In this document: positions 37,536 through 47,446 of the stretch, piece after piece
Position numbering within the stretch: the stretch's first letter is position 1
Layout of the letters: every line of letters begins with the position of its first letter
The notes under the pieces: generated by a model
Told to the model about the DNA's origin: nothing
Databases searched by the model: none
Seen by the model: the letters and a program-made list of their open reading frames with translations, nothing else
Made by a program: the position numbers and the translations under genes
Source: Rhodococcus opacus B4
Lineage (GTDB): Bacteria > Actinomycetota > Actinomycetes > Mycobacteriales > Mycobacteriaceae
DNA: 64,000 bases
NCBI RefSeq assembly: GCF_000010805.1
Contig: NC_012522.1
Span: forward strand, 5,270,001-5,334,000
Direction: 5' to 3'

Positions 37536-39641
37536 GTGACGTACACCGAGCAGTTGCGTGATCTCGCGGCCCGGCACGGGGTGGCGACGTCGTACCGGGG
37601 CTGGGATCAGCGGCGGCACGACGTCCGCGACGACACCCTGCGCAGCGTCCTCGCAGCGCTCGACGTTCCCGCTGCAACGGACGACGAGGTGCGGCGCGCC
37701 CTGTTCGAGTGCGACGTGGCGCCGTGGCGGTCGATGCTGCCGCCCGTCGTCGTCGGAACGGACGGATCCGAGGCCCGTTTCGTGGTCCACGTCCCACACG
37801 GCGCGGACGTGGACGTCACCATCGACACGGAGTCGGGCGGGACCGTCCGGGCCCGCCAACTCCAGGTGTGGGTCGATCCACGCGAGGTCGACGGAAAGCT
37901 GATCGGCCGTGCCACGTTCGCCGTTCCGCCCGGGGTCCCGTGCGGATGGCACACGGTGCGGGCGTCGACCTCGGCCACCTCCTCGTCGTGCACCCTCGTG
38001 GTGACACCGGCGCGGTTGTCCACGTCCGACCATCTGCGCGACCGCCGGCGCTGGGGTGTGCTCACGCAGCTGTACTCGATCCGGTCGCGCCGGTCCTGGG
38101 GTGTGGGGGATTTCGGCGATCTCGCCGATCTCGCGTCGATCTTCGGTTCCGTCCACGGCGCCGACTACGTTCTCGTCAATCCGTTGCATGCGGCGCAGCC
38201 CCGGCCGCCGATCGAGGCGTCGCCGTACCTGCCGACCACCCGGCGCTACGTCAACCCGCTGTACGTCCGCGTCGAGGACATCCCGGAGACGGCGTACCTC
38301 CCGACCCGACGTCATGCGAGGATGCGCGACGCCGCAGCGCGATTCGAGCGGGCGAACGACCGGCCCGACCGGATCGCCCGCAACCCGTCGTACCGCGCCA
38401 AACTCCGGGTACTCGAACGGGTCTTCCGGATCGAGCGCAGCCCGAGCAGGCAGCACGCGTTCGAGGAATTCTGCCGCGTCGAGGGCGACGGACTGCGGGA
38501 CTTCGCGACCTGGTGCGCGCTCACCGAGAAACTACCGCCCGACGACCCGCGATGGACGACGAAGGCCGGTGCGCCCGACAGCGACTGGGTGCAGGCGCAG
38601 CGGCGTAAGCTCGCGCCGCGCATCGAGTTCTACTCGTGGCTGCAATGGGTATGCGACGAGCAGCTTTCCGACGCCCAGGCTGCGGCACGCGCGGCGGGCA
38701 TGGACATCGGGATCGTGCACGATCTGGCCGTCGGCGTCCAGCGCGGGGGTGCGGACGCGTGGTCGCTGGGAACGGCTCTGGCAGAGGGTATTACCGTCGG
38801 CGCTCCTCCCGACGACTTCAATCAGCAGGGTCAGCAATGGAATCAGCCGCCGTGGCGGCCGGATCGGCTGGCCGAACTGGGATACGCCCCGTACCGCGAC
38901 ATGCTGCGCACCGTGCTGAAGCATGCGGGTGGGCTGCGGGTCGATCACATCCTGGGGCTGTTCCGGCTGTGGTGGATCCCCGCCGACGCGGAGACGCCGG
39001 CAGACGGAACGTACGTCACGTACGACCACGAGGCGCTGATCGGGATCCTCGCGCTCGAGGCGGAGCGCGCGGGCGCCGTGGTGATCGGCGAGGACCTCGG
39101 GGTGTTCGAACCCGCGGTGCAGGACTACCTCGCCGAGCGCGGCATCCTCGGGACCTCGATCCTGTGGTTCGAGCACGACGGCGAGCGGCCGACGCCGCCC
39201 GAGGAGTACCGGACGCTGTGCCTGACATCGGTGACCACGCACGATCTTCCGCCGACCGCCGGATACCTCGCCGGCGAGCACATCGAATTGCGGTCGCGGC
39301 TCGGGCTCCTCGAACGCGACCTCGAACTCGAGAAGGAACACGACGCGCACCAGCGCGAGGCCGTACTGCAACTGGCGCGCGACCGCGGATTGCTGGCGGA
39401 CGACGCGTCGATCCCCGACACCGTCAAGGCGCTGTACCGGCTGATCGCCCGGAGTCCCTCGCTGCTGTCGGGTGTCGCACTCGCCGATCTGGTGGGGGAG
39501 CACCGCGTCCAGAATCAGCCGGGCACCGACGAGACCCAGTATTCGAACTGGAAGATTCCCCTCGCGGACGCGTCCGGGCGTGCCGTCCACGTCGAGGACC
39601 TGGCGGACGGCGATTTCGGGTTCCTCGACGACGCCCGCTGA
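37536..39641 (+). CDS. malQ: 4-alpha-glucanotransferase (amylomaltase, GH77)
   Basis: A 701-residue enzyme that transfers alpha-1,4-glucan segments between maltodextrins. An N-terminal beta-sandwich-like extension of about 165 residues, usual in actinobacterial MalQ, precedes the GH77 barrel. The barrel begins RRRWGVLTQLYSIRSRRSWG. The catalytic nucleophile is Asp470 in LRVDHILGLFRLWW, the acid/base Glu lies in VVIGEDLGVFEP, and the stabilising Asp in TTHDLPPTAGYLAG. The GTG at 37536 is chosen because the protein then begins at the normal MTYTEQLRDLAARHGV segment; CACGAT 6 nt before it may be a weak leaderless -10. Confidence 0.94.
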   Translation: MTYTEQLRDLAARHGVATSYRGWDQRRHDVRDDTLRSVLAALDVPAATDDEVRRALFECDVAPWRSMLPPVVVGTDGSEARFVVHVPHGADVDVTIDTESGGTVRARQLQVWVDPREVDGKLIGRATFAVPPGVPCGWHTVRASTSATSSSCTLVVTPARLSTSDHLRDRRRWGVLTQLYSIRSRRSWGVGDFGDLADLASIFGSVHGADYVLVNPLHAAQPRPPIEASPYLPTTRRYVNPLYVRVEDIPETAYLPTRRHARMRDAAARFERANDRPDRIARNPSYRAKLRVLERVFRIERSPSRQHAFEEFCRVEGDGLRDFATWCALTEKLPPDDPRWTTKAGAPDSDWVQAQRRKLAPRIEFYSWLQWVCDEQLSDAQAAARAAGMDIGIVHDLAVGVQRGGADAWSLGTALAEGITVGAPPDDFNQQGQQWNQPPWRPDRLAELGYAPYRDMLRTVLKHAGGLRVDHILGLFRLWWIPADAETPADGTYVTYDHEALIGILALEAERAGAVVIGEDLGVFEPAVQDYLAERGILGTSILWFEHDGERPTPPEEYRTLCLTSVTTHDLPPTAGYLAGEHIELRSRLGLLERDLELEKEHDAHQREAVLQLARDRGLLADDASIPDTVKALYRLIARSPSLLSGVALADLVGEHRVQNQPGTDETQYSNWKIPLADASGRAVHVEDLADGDFGFLDDAR

Positions 39642-39650
39642 TCCCGGACG

Positions 39651-40241
39651 TCAGGGGGCGAGAGCGCGCATCGCCAGGTCGACGACGGCGTCCGCGTGGT
39701 CGTGGGTGAGGGGATGCGCTCCGCTCTGCCAGCGGTAGAACATCGGCGCCATGAACAACTCGAAGGCGAGTGCGAGGTCGATGTCGGACCGCATCTGCCC
39801 GGCGTCCTGCGCCGAGCGGAACCGCGTGGCGACGAACTCGAACTGCGGCCGGTAGATCCGTTCGACGATCTGTTCCTGCAGGGCCGAATCCTGCAGCGAT
39901 TCGATGGACAGCGCCCGGAACAGCGGTTCGAAGTCGGGGGAGGTGAACTCGTCGACGGTCGCGCGCAGGACCAGTCGCATGTCGGCGGCGAGGTCGCCGG
40001 TGTCGGGCAGGGCGAGGACCTCCTGGGCGCCGGCCGCGTTCTGTTCGTGCAGGGCGTCCACGACGAGCGCGCCCTTGGACCGCCACCAGCGGTAGATCGT
40101 CTGCTTCCCGACCTTCGCGCGCGCGGCGATGCCTTCGATGCTGATCTTCGCGTAGGGCTGTTCGCGGATCAGCTCCTGTGTGGCCTGCAGGATCGCGGCG
40201 CGGGACCGTTCGGATCGGCGGGGATTGTCGGTGGACGGCAT
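39651..40241 (-). CDS. TetR family repressor
   Basis: A 196-residue regulator. The N-terminal HTH reads SRAAILQATQELIREQPYAK, then IAARAKVGKQTIYRWWRSKG. The ligand-binding C-terminal domain resembles the TetR_C group with LFRALSIESLQDSAL. It is divergent from a macrolide-type glycosyltransferase; two inverted repeats lie in the gap, so autoregulation and control of the transferase are likely. TAGGAT at 40248-40253 (minus strand), 6 nt before the ATG, suggests a leaderless transcript. Confidence 0.9.
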   Translation of the reverse strand: MPSTDNPRRSERSRAAILQATQELIREQPYAKISIEGIAARAKVGKQTIYRWWRSKGALVVDALHEQNAAGAQEVLALPDTGDLAADMRLVLRATVDEFTSPDFEPLFRALSIESLQDSALQEQIVERIYRPQFEFVATRFRSAQDAGQMRSDIDLALAFELFMAPMFYRWQSGAHPLTHDHADAVVDLAMRALAP

Positions 40242-40257
40242 GAACGGATCCTAGATC

Positions 40258-40275
40258 AGACGAGACGTATCGTCT
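40258..40275. promoter_or_regulatory. TetR operator candidate 1
   Basis: AGACGAGACGTATCGTCT has perfect 6-bp inverted ends. It abuts TTGACT at 40275-40280, a plausible -35 of the glycosyltransferase promoter (CATCCT at 40298 as -10, 17-nt spacing). Confidence 0.55.
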
Positions 40276-40307
40276 TGACTCGTACCTTGTCGGGTGCCAT
40301 CCTGAAA

Positions 40308-40329
40308 CGAGACGGACCGTTCCGTCTCG
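40308..40329. promoter_or_regulatory. TetR operator candidate 2
   Basis: CGAGACGG and CCGTCTCG form a perfect 8-bp inverted repeat around 6 nt, ending just before the ribosome binding site of the glycosyltransferase. It shares the CGAGACG half-site with candidate 1. Confidence 0.6.
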
Positions 40330-40341
40330 GAAAGGATGAAG

Positions 40342-41541
40342 ATGACCCGCTCTCACATCGCCATGGTCAGCATTCCGGCGCCCGGGCACGTCAACCCCAG
40401 TCTGGAGATTCTCCGCGAACTCGTCGCGCGCGGGCACCGCGTGACGTATGTCAACGACGCCGCCGTGAAGGACGTCGTCGAGAGCACCGGGGCGGAATTC
40501 AAGGAGTACGCCTCGACGTTGCCGCGCGTGAACACCGCGGGGGCGACGGACGAGTCCGGGCAGTCGTGGGACGGCGACACCATCGATCACCTCACGCTGT
40601 TCCAGGCCGAGTACGAGTCGATGCTGCCGCAACTGCGCAGACTGTACGAGGGCGACCGCCCAGACCTGTTCCTCTACGACATCGCCGGAGGTCCCGCCCG
40701 CGTCCTCGCCGAGGAATGGGGCGTGCCGATCGTGCAACTGTCGCCGACGTACGTGGCCTGGGACGGGTACGAGAACGACATGAAGTCGTTCGTGGACACC
40801 ATGCGGGCGGACCCGCGCGGGGCGGCACTGTACGAGCGGCAAGGAAAGCTGCTGCGGGACAACGGGGTCGAGACCGACCCGGACGAGTTCTACGGGCGCC
40901 CGGCCCGGGCGGTGGTGCTGATCGCGAAATCGATGCAGCCCAACGCCGACCGCGTGAACGAGGACGTCTACACGTTCGTCGGACCGGCGCTGCCCACCCG
41001 GCGGCCTGCCGACGGCCGGTGGGAGCGCCCGGCAGGCGCGGGCAAGGTGCTGCTCGTCTCGCTCGGCACCGCGTTCACCGATCACCCCGACTTCTACCGC
41101 CGCTGCCTCGAGGCGTTCGGCGACCTCGACGGCTGGCACGTCGTCCTGCAGATCGGGCAGCGCGTCGACGTCGACGACCTCGGCACGGTGCCCGGCAACG
41201 TCGAGGTCCACCGCTGGGTGCCGCAGTTCGACATCCTGGGGCAGGCCGACGCGTTCCTCACCCACGCCGGCATGGGCGGGTCCAGTGAGGGCATGTTCAC
41301 GGGGACCCCGATGATCGCCGCGCCGCAGGCCACCGACCAGTTCGAGAACGCCGACGCGCTCGTCGCCGCGGGAGTGGCGGTGCGCGTGGACAGTTCGGAC
41401 GTGACCGCGGACGAACTCCGGGACGCGCTCGAACGGGTCGACGCCGAGCCGGTCCGTCGCCGCAGCTCCGAGCTCGCTGCCGAGTTACGTTCTGCCGGTG
41501 GCGTGGACGCCGCCGTGCGGGTCATCGAGGAGTTCCTGTGA
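40342..41541 (+). CDS. MGT-family (macrolide-type) glycosyltransferase
   Basis: A 399-residue GT1/GT-B transferase. The acceptor domain begins IAMVSIPAPGHVNPSLEILR with the catalytic His. The nucleotide-sugar domain has VPQFDILGQADAFLTHAGMG, GTPMIAAPQATDQFENAD and VAAGVAVRVD, the MGT signature. Relatives attach glucose from UDP-glucose to macrolides or other hydroxylated compounds and inactivate them. AAAGGA 5 nt before the ATG at 40342 makes it the preferred start; an ATG at 40336 is also in frame. Control by the adjacent TetR protein suggests induction by its substrate. Confidence 0.88.
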   Translation: MTRSHIAMVSIPAPGHVNPSLEILRELVARGHRVTYVNDAAVKDVVESTGAEFKEYASTLPRVNTAGATDESGQSWDGDTIDHLTLFQAEYESMLPQLRRLYEGDRPDLFLYDIAGGPARVLAEEWGVPIVQLSPTYVAWDGYENDMKSFVDTMRADPRGAALYERQGKLLRDNGVETDPDEFYGRPARAVVLIAKSMQPNADRVNEDVYTFVGPALPTRRPADGRWERPAGAGKVLLVSLGTAFTDHPDFYRRCLEAFGDLDGWHVVLQIGQRVDVDDLGTVPGNVEVHRWVPQFDILGQADAFLTHAGMGGSSEGMFTGTPMIAAPQATDQFENADALVAAGVAVRVDSSDVTADELRDALERVDAEPVRRRSSELAAELRSAGGVDAAVRVIEEFL

Positions 41542-41569
41542 ATCCGCGGAACGTGTCGGTGGTCACGTC

Positions 41570-41575
41570 TACTCT
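41570..41575 (+). promoter_or_regulatory. -10 element of the VOC gene
   Basis: TACTCT lies 6 nt before the ATG, the leaderless position. Confidence 0.45.
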
Positions 41576-41581
41576 GCGGGC

Positions 41582-41935
41582 ATGGCACTCACACTCGGCA
41601 TGATCACGTTCGACACCACCGACCCGGGGCCGCTCGCGAAGTGGTGGGCGAAGCAGACGGCGGGCACGGTCGAGCAGGAGAACGACGGCTGGTTCTACGT
41701 CGTCGCCCTGCCGGATTCCGCGCAGAAGCTGGCGTTCCAGAAGGTCGAAGATCCCACTCCCGGCAAGAACCGCATCCACCTCGACCTGGCGTCCGAAGAC
41801 CTCGACGGTGAGGTGCGCAGGCTGAGTGCCGACGGCGCAACGGAGGTCGCGCAGCACGAGATGGGCGGTTTCCGATGGGTCACGCTCACCGATCCCGACG
41901 GCAATCAGTTCTGCGTCTCGGGTCCACACACGTGA
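41582..41935 (+). CDS. VOC (glyoxalase/bleomycin-resistance fold) protein
   Basis: A 117-residue single-module VOC protein. It starts with [20 protein letters not shown], has [20 protein letters not shown], and ends with [20 protein letters not shown], the typical second-half strand with an acidic metal ligand. Many relatives are metal-dependent lyases or binding proteins; this one is unassigned. A similar gene sits beside pepC in mycobacteria. Confidence 0.8.
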   Translation: MALTLGMITFDTTDPGPLAKWWAKQTAGTVEQENDGWFYVVALPDSAQKLAFQKVEDPTPGKNRIHLDLASEDLDGEVRRLSADGATEVAQHEMGGFRWVTLTDPDGNQFCVSGPHT

Positions 41936-41948
41936 CAGGGGGTCCTGC

Positions 41949-43244
41949 ATGATTGACCCCATGCCTTCCACCACGTGGGCCGACGCCCAGGGACTCTGTA
42001 CCTTCGTCGATGCGTCACCGTCGCCGTTCCATGTGTGCGCGACGGTGTCGATGTTGCTGACCGGCAACGGTTTCACCGAGTTGCACGAGACCGACTCGTG
42101 GCCCGGCGAGCCCGGCCGGTACTTCCTGGTGCGCGGCGGATCCCTCATCGCCTGGAGCACCGAGGGGGTGGGCCGGACGGCGCCGTTCCGCATCGTCGGC
42201 GGGCACACCGACAGCCCGAACCTGCGCGTCAAGCAGCACCCCGACCTCTCGTCGGCAGGGTGGCAGCTGGTCGGGCTCGAACCGTACGGCGGAGCGTGGC
42301 TCAACTCGTGGCTCGACCGCGACCTGGGCATCTCCGGACGGCTGAGCGTGCGGGCCGGCAACACGGTGGAGGAGAAGCTCGTCCGCGTCGACGAACCGAT
42401 CCTGCGCGTGCCGCAACTGGCCATCCACCTGTCCGAGGACCGCAAGGGTGTGCACCTCGACCCGCAGCGCCACCTCAACGGTGTGTGGGGCGTGGGTGCC
42501 GACCGCCGGTCGTTCATCGACTTCGTCGCCGAGCGGGCGGAGGTGCCTGCCGACGCGGTGCTCGGGTGGGAACTGATGACGCACGATCTCGCGCCCAGCG
42601 CCCTGGTCGGAACCGAACAGGATCTCGTCAGCGCGCCGCGGCTCGACAACCAGGGCACCTGCTACGCGGGTACGCAGGCGCTGCTGTCGGCGGTCGAGCG
42701 TCCCGGCGACCAGGTGCCGGTGCTCGCACTGTTCGACCACGAGGAGGTGGGGAGCATGTCGGATCGGGGCGCGTTCTCCGATCTGCTGAGCACCGTGCTC
42801 GAGCGGATCGTCCTCGGCCGCGGCGGCGGGCGCGAGGAATTCCTGCAGACCATGGCCGGCTCGATCTGCGCGTCCGGCGACATGGCGCACGCGACCCACC
42901 CCAACTACCCGGACCGGCACGAGCCCGCCCACCACATCGCCGTCAACGGGGGACCGGTGCTCAAGGTCAACCAGAACCTGCGCTACGCCACCGACGCGGC
43001 CGGGGCGGGCGCGTTCGCGCTCGCCTGCGATCAGGCCGGTGTGCCGCTCCAGCGGTATGTGCACCGGGCCGATCTGCCGTGCGGTTCGACCATCGGCCCG
43101 ATCACCGCGTCCAGGACGGGGCTGAGCACCGTCGACGTCGGCGCCGCGCAGCTGGGAATGCATTCCTCGCGGGAGTTGATGGGTGCGCGTGACGTGCGGG
43201 CCTATTCCGACGCCCTTGCGGCCTTCCTCACACCGACGGCGTGA
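41949..43244 (+). CDS. pepC: M18 family aminopeptidase
   Basis: A 431-residue zinc aminopeptidase. Metal-binding and catalytic segments are visible: [52 protein letters not shown] and [20 protein letters not shown]. The length is that of the family. It removes N-terminal residues, often acidic or neutral ones, from peptides in the cytoplasm. A G-rich stretch 7 nt upstream supports ATG 41949; ATG 41961 is possible. It lies 13 bp after the VOC gene. Confidence 0.93.
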   Translation: MIDPMPSTTWADAQGLCTFVDASPSPFHVCATVSMLLTGNGFTELHETDSWPGEPGRYFLVRGGSLIAWSTEGVGRTAPFRIVGGHTDSPNLRVKQHPDLSSAGWQLVGLEPYGGAWLNSWLDRDLGISGRLSVRAGNTVEEKLVRVDEPILRVPQLAIHLSEDRKGVHLDPQRHLNGVWGVGADRRSFIDFVAERAEVPADAVLGWELMTHDLAPSALVGTEQDLVSAPRLDNQGTCYAGTQALLSAVERPGDQVPVLALFDHEEVGSMSDRGAFSDLLSTVLERIVLGRGGGREEFLQTMAGSICASGDMAHATHPNYPDRHEPAHHIAVNGGPVLKVNQNLRYATDAAGAGAFALACDQAGVPLQRYVHRADLPCGSTIGPITASRTGLSTVDVGAAQLGMHSSRELMGARDVRAYSDALAAFLTPTA

Positions 43245-43292
43245 CGGGGAGGGGCGGGGAGCGCCAGGTCGGTGCCGGAACGAGCCGCCGGA

Positions 43293-43298
43293 TAGACT
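43293..43298 (+). promoter_or_regulatory. -10 element of purL
   Basis: TAGACT, in the same GATAGRCTG context seen before purC and pabC. It is 90 nt before the purL GTG and so gives a leader of about 83 nt. Confidence 0.5.
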
Positions 43299-43318
43299 GA
43301 CGTACGGCTCGTCGCCAC

Positions 43319-43365
43319 CCGGCTTGCGCCGACCGTGACTCCCGGCTTGCCTCTCTTGACTCCCG
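43319..43365 (+). repeat. Interleaved direct repeats in the purL leader
   Basis: CCGGCTTGC occurs at 43319 and 43342, and TGACTCCCG at 43336 and 43357, the second CCGGCTTGC overlapping the first TGACTCCCG. They lie in the expected 5' leader of purL. Confidence 0.45.
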
Positions 43366-43387
43366 TAGGGAAGGGACCCCACCTCCA

Positions 43388-45673
43388 GTGTCAGCACACC
43401 CGGTCGATACCGTCACCGCCGCCACCGCGACCCCCGACGTCGCACAGCCTTTCAAGGAGCTGGGTCTCAAGGACGACGAGTACGCCCGCATCAAGGAGAT
43501 CCTGGGCCGGCGCCCCACCGAGGCCGAGCTCGCGATGTACTCGGTGATGTGGAGTGAGCACTGCTCCTACAAGTCGTCCAAGGTGCACCTGCGGTACTTC
43601 GGTGAGACCACGACCGACGAGATGCGGTCCTCGATGCTCGCGGGCATCGGCGAGAATGCCGGCGTCGTCGACATCGGCGACGGCTGGGCGGTCACGTTCA
43701 AGGTCGAGAGCCACAACCACCCGTCCTACGTGGAGCCCTACCAGGGCGCGGCCACCGGCGTCGGCGGCATCGTCCGCGACATCATGGCCATGGGCGCCCG
43801 CCCGATCGCCGTCATGGACCAGCTGCGGTTCGGTGCGGCGGACGCCCCCGACACCCGCCGCGTCGTCGACGGTGTCGTGCGCGGCGTCGGCGGCTACGGC
43901 AACTCCCTCGGCCTGCCCAACATCGGCGGCGAGACCGTGTTCGACGAGTCCTACGCCGGTAACCCCCTGGTCAACGCCCTGTGTGCCGGAACGATGCGCG
44001 TCGAGGACCTGCACCTCGCGTTCGCGTCCGGCGCCGGCAACAAGATCATCCTGTTCGGTGCGCGCACCGGCCTCGACGGCATCGGCGGCGTGTCCGTGCT
44101 GGCGTCGGAGACGTTCGACGGCGACGAATCCGGCACCGGACGGAAGAAGCTGCCGGCAGTGCAGGTGGGCGATCCGTTCACCGAGAAGGTGCTCATCGAG
44201 TGCTGTCTCGAGCTGTACGCCGCGAAGCTCGTGGTCGGCATCCAGGACCTCGGCGGCGCCGGTCTGTCCTGCGCCACGTCCGAGCTGGCCGCCGCCGGCG
44301 ACGGCGGCATGCACATCAACCTCGAGCAGGTCCCGATGCGGGCCACCGGCATGACCGCGGCCGAGGTGCTCTCCAGCGAGTCGCAGGAGCGCATGTGCGC
44401 GGTCGTCACCCCCGAGAACGTCGATGCGTTCATGGCGGTCTGCAAGAAGTGGGACGTCCTCGCCACCGACATCGGTGAGGTCACCGACGGCGACCGGCTC
44501 ACCATCTCCTGGCACGGCGAGACCGTCGTCGACGTGCCGCCGCGCACCGTCGCCCACGAGGGCCCCGTGTACGAGCGCCCCGTGCAGCGTCCCGCGAGCC
44601 AGGACGCCCTGGTCGCGAACACCACCGCCGGCCTGAAGCGCCCCGAGTCCGCCGACGAGCTGAAGGCGACGCTGCTGAAGATGATCGCCTCGCCGGCGCT
44701 GTGCAGCCGCAAGTGGATCACCGAGCAGTACGACCGCTACGTGCGCGGCAACACCGTCCTCGCCGAGAACGCCGACTCCGGCGTGATCCGCGTCGACGAG
44801 AAGACGGGCCGCGGCATCGCGCTGGCCACCGACGCGTCCGGCCGCTACACCGCGCTCGACCCGTACGCGGGTGCGCAGCTCGCCCTCGCCGAGGCGTTCC
44901 GCAACGTCGCCGTCACCGGCGCCACCCCCAAGGCCGTCAGCAACTGCCTGAACTTCGGATCCCCCGAGGACCCGGGCGTCATGTGGCAGTTCCAGCAGGC
45001 CGTGCGCGGTCTGGCGGACGGCTGCGCGACGCTCGGCATCCCCGTCACCGGCGGCAACGTCAGCTTCTACAACCAGACCGGCTCGACCGCGATCCTCCCC
45101 ACCCCGGTGGTCGCCGTGCTCGGCGTCATCGACGACGTGCACCGGCGCATCCCCACCGGTCTCGGACTGGAACCGGGCGAGACCTTGATCCTGCTCGGCG
45201 ACACGAACGACGAGTTCGACGGGTCCATCTGGTCGCAGGTCGAGCACGGCCACCTCGGTGGTGTCCCGCCGAAGGTCGACCTCGAGCGGGAGCAGTTGCT
45301 CGCAGACATCCTGCTCGCGGCATCCCGCGACGGCCTCGTCTCCGCGGCGCACGACCTGTCCGAGGGTGGTCTCGCGCAGGCCGTCGTCGAGGCCGCGCTG
45401 GCCGGGGAGACCGGCTGCCGCATCCTGCTTCCCGACGACGCCGATCCGTTCGTCACCCTGTTCTCGGAGTCTTCCGGCCGTGTGCTCGTCGCGGTCCCGC
45501 GCACCGAGGAAACTCGCTTTACGGGTATGTGCACGGCCCGTAATCTCCCGTGGGTGCGCATCGGTGTGGTCGACGAAGGGTCCGATTCCGTCGAGGTCCA
45601 GGGCCAGTTCTCGGTCTCGCTCGCCGAACTGCGCACGACGTTCGAGGGAACTCTGCCGGCATTGTTCGGGTGA
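43388..45673 (+). CDS. purL: Phosphoribosylformylglycinamidine synthase, PurL subunit
   Basis: A 761-residue synthetase subunit, the short PurL type that needs PurS and PurQ. It has [20 protein letters not shown], the ATP-binding [37 protein letters not shown], and the second-half copy [18 protein letters not shown] with ITGGN-type [15 protein letters not shown]. It uses ATP and ammonia to convert FGAR to FGAM. The GTG at 43388 has no strong ribosome site but gives the usual N-terminus. The membrane hydrolase gene follows after 3 bp. Confidence 0.96.
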   Translation: MSAHPVDTVTAATATPDVAQPFKELGLKDDEYARIKEILGRRPTEAELAMYSVMWSEHCSYKSSKVHLRYFGETTTDEMRSSMLAGIGENAGVVDIGDGWAVTFKVESHNHPSYVEPYQGAATGVGGIVRDIMAMGARPIAVMDQLRFGAADAPDTRRVVDGVVRGVGGYGNSLGLPNIGGETVFDESYAGNPLVNALCAGTMRVEDLHLAFASGAGNKIILFGARTGLDGIGGVSVLASETFDGDESGTGRKKLPAVQVGDPFTEKVLIECCLELYAAKLVVGIQDLGGAGLSCATSELAAAGDGGMHINLEQVPMRATGMTAAEVLSSESQERMCAVVTPENVDAFMAVCKKWDVLATDIGEVTDGDRLTISWHGETVVDVPPRTVAHEGPVYERPVQRPASQDALVANTTAGLKRPESADELKATLLKMIASPALCSRKWITEQYDRYVRGNTVLAENADSGVIRVDEKTGRGIALATDASGRYTALDPYAGAQLALAEAFRNVAVTGATPKAVSNCLNFGSPEDPGVMWQFQQAVRGLADGCATLGIPVTGGNVSFYNQTGSTAILPTPVVAVLGVIDDVHRRIPTGLGLEPGETLILLGDTNDEFDGSIWSQVEHGHLGGVPPKVDLEREQLLADILLAASRDGLVSAAHDLSEGGLAQAVVEAALAGETGCRILLPDDADPFVTLFSESSGRVLVAVPRTEETRFTGMCTARNLPWVRIGVVDEGSDSVEVQGQFSVSLAELRTTFEGTLPALFG

Positions 45674-45676
45674 TGA

Positions 45677-47446
45677 ATGGTCGAATCGGGGGCATTGGAG
45701 AGGGTTGACAGGGGGCCGCGGGAACTCTCGCGGCTGGTCGATCCTGCACTCCTCCACGGTCCCCGACTCGATCGGACCTGGCGTTTCCTTCGCCTCGACT
45801 TCACCGGTATCGCGTTCGCGACGCTGTTCTTCTGCTGGTCGCTGACGCCGTCGCTGCTGCCCCGCGACTGGCTGTTCCAGGGGCTGATCGGCGGCATCAA
45901 CGCCGCGATCGGCTACGCGGTGGGTACCGCGATCGGCTGGCTGGTGCGCCGCTACCTATTGCGGGACCGGTCGTGGTGGCCGCTGCCGGAACCGTGGTCC
46001 ACCGGCCTGCGCGTACTCGTGACGGTGACGTGCGCGTCGGTCAGTCTCGTGATGCTCGCGTACTCCGCGGCGTGGCAGCGTGAACTCGCCGCGCTGATGG
46101 GTGCGGAGGGCACCACCACCACCGGCTACATCCGCACCGGTGGTCTGAGCCTGCTCGTCGGCGCCTCGGTCATCTCGGTGTGGCGGCTGCTGCGCGAACT
46201 GGTGCGGTGGATCGCGGGGCGACTCATCCGGCGGTGGCACCTCGCGATCCCGACGGCCACCACCGTCGGCATCCTCATCGTGACGGTGCTGTTCTTCCTG
46301 CTCGTCGACGGTGTCCTGATGCGCGGCCTCTACGCCGCGACGAATGCGGTGTTCAGCCTGCAGAATTCGACCACCCGCGACGGCGTCGAGCAGCCGCTCG
46401 ATCCCGAGAAGTCGGGCAGCCCGGAGTCGCTGGCGCCCTGGGACACCCTCGGGTACGAGGGCCGGAACTTCGTGTCCCGTGGCCTCGACGCCGACGAACT
46501 CACGGCGGCCAACGGCACCCCGGCCAAGGACCCGATCCGGGTGTACGCCGGACTCGAGACGGCCGAGGACCCGGACGAACGCATGGACGTCGTCATCGAC
46601 GAACTCGAGCGGACCGGCGCGTTCACCCGCAAGGTCCTCGTCGTCATCCCCACCACGGGCACGGGCTGGGTCAATCCCACTGCGGCGCAGGCGATCGAGC
46701 TGGTCCACAACGGTGACACGGCGCTGGTCGCCGGCCAGTACTCGTTCCTGCCGAGCTGGATCTCGTTCCTCGCCGACCGGGAGAAGGCCGCGGAGGCGGG
46801 GAAGATGCTGATCGACCGCGTGCACGAACGGTGGCTGCAGGAACCCGAGGCTACCCGCCCCAAGCTGCTCGTCTACGGCGAAAGCCTCGGCACCCAGGCA
46901 GGGGAGGGCGCCTTCGACACACTGAGCGACATCCGGCAGACCGTCGACGGCGTGCTGTGGGTCGGCCCGCCCAACTCGAACCGGCTGTGGGGTCAGCTGA
47001 TCCAGCGCCGCGACCCCGGCACTCCCGAGGTGGACCCCGAGTACGCGGCGGGTCTGGTGGTGCGGTTCGCCGACGACTCCGCCGACATGGTCGAAGACAC
47101 CGGCGAGTGGTTGTCGCCGCGCATCCTGTACGTCCAGCACCCGTCCGATCCGGTCGTGTGGTGGTCGCCCGACCTCGCGTTCACCCGGCCCGACTGGCTG
47201 AAGGAACCACCGGGCGACGATCGGTCACCGTCCATGAAGTGGTTTCCGTTCGTGACGTTCTGGCAGGTGTCCGCCGATCTCACCAACGCGGCCGGGGTCC
47301 CGGACGGGCACGGTCACAACTACGGGACGCTCGTTCTCGACGGCTGGATCACGGTGGCCCAGCCCGAGGGGTGGACGCCCGCCGACACCGAGCGCGTCCG
47401 GTCCACCCTCGAATCCCTCGCCGGGACAGAGGGTCCGGAGAAGTGA
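45677..47446 (+). CDS. Membrane-anchored alpha/beta-hydrolase family protein (Abhydrolase_9)
   Basis: A 589-residue protein. The N-terminal half has about four membrane segments (from residue 38, LDFTGIAFATLFFCWSLTPS, to about 215). The C-terminal half is an alpha/beta hydrolase with nucleophile elbow LLVYGESLGTQAG. A conserved RPKLLVYGESLG region and HGHNYG near the C-terminus may supply the His. The pattern fits the actinobacterial Abhydrolase_9 family (formerly DUF2319), whose role is unknown, perhaps a lipid esterase at the membrane. It follows purL by 3 bp and overlaps the CPBP gene by 4 bp. Confidence 0.8.
   Translation: MVESGALERVDRGPRELSRLVDPALLHGPRLDRTWRFLRLDFTGIAFATLFFCWSLTPSLLPRDWLFQGLIGGINAAIGYAVGTAIGWLVRRYLLRDRSWWPLPEPWSTGLRVLVTVTCASVSLVMLAYSAAWQRELAALMGAEGTTTTGYIRTGGLSLLVGASVISVWRLLRELVRWIAGRLIRRWHLAIPTATTVGILIVTVLFFLLVDGVLMRGLYAATNAVFSLQNSTTRDGVEQPLDPEKSGSPESLAPWDTLGYEGRNFVSRGLDADELTAANGTPAKDPIRVYAGLETAEDPDERMDVVIDELERTGAFTRKVLVVIPTTGTGWVNPTAAQAIELVHNGDTALVAGQYSFLPSWISFLADREKAAEAGKMLIDRVHERWLQEPEATRPKLLVYGESLGTQAGEGAFDTLSDIRQTVDGVLWVGPPNSNRLWGQLIQRRDPGTPEVDPEYAAGLVVRFADDSADMVEDTGEWLSPRILYVQHPSDPVVWWSPDLAFTRPDWLKEPPGDDRSPSMKWFPFVTFWQVSADLTNAAGVPDGHGHNYGTLVLDGWITVAQPEGWTPADTERVRSTLESLAGTEGPEK

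Noticed and set aside
41498-41581. Upstream extension of the VOC gene into the glycosyltransferase end
   Set aside because: The family N-terminus begins at ATG 41582 and a -10 hexamer stands 6 nt before it.
43305-43387. Purine riboswitch before purL
   Set aside because: No conserved purine aptamer core or loop-loop arrangement is visible; only short direct repeats.
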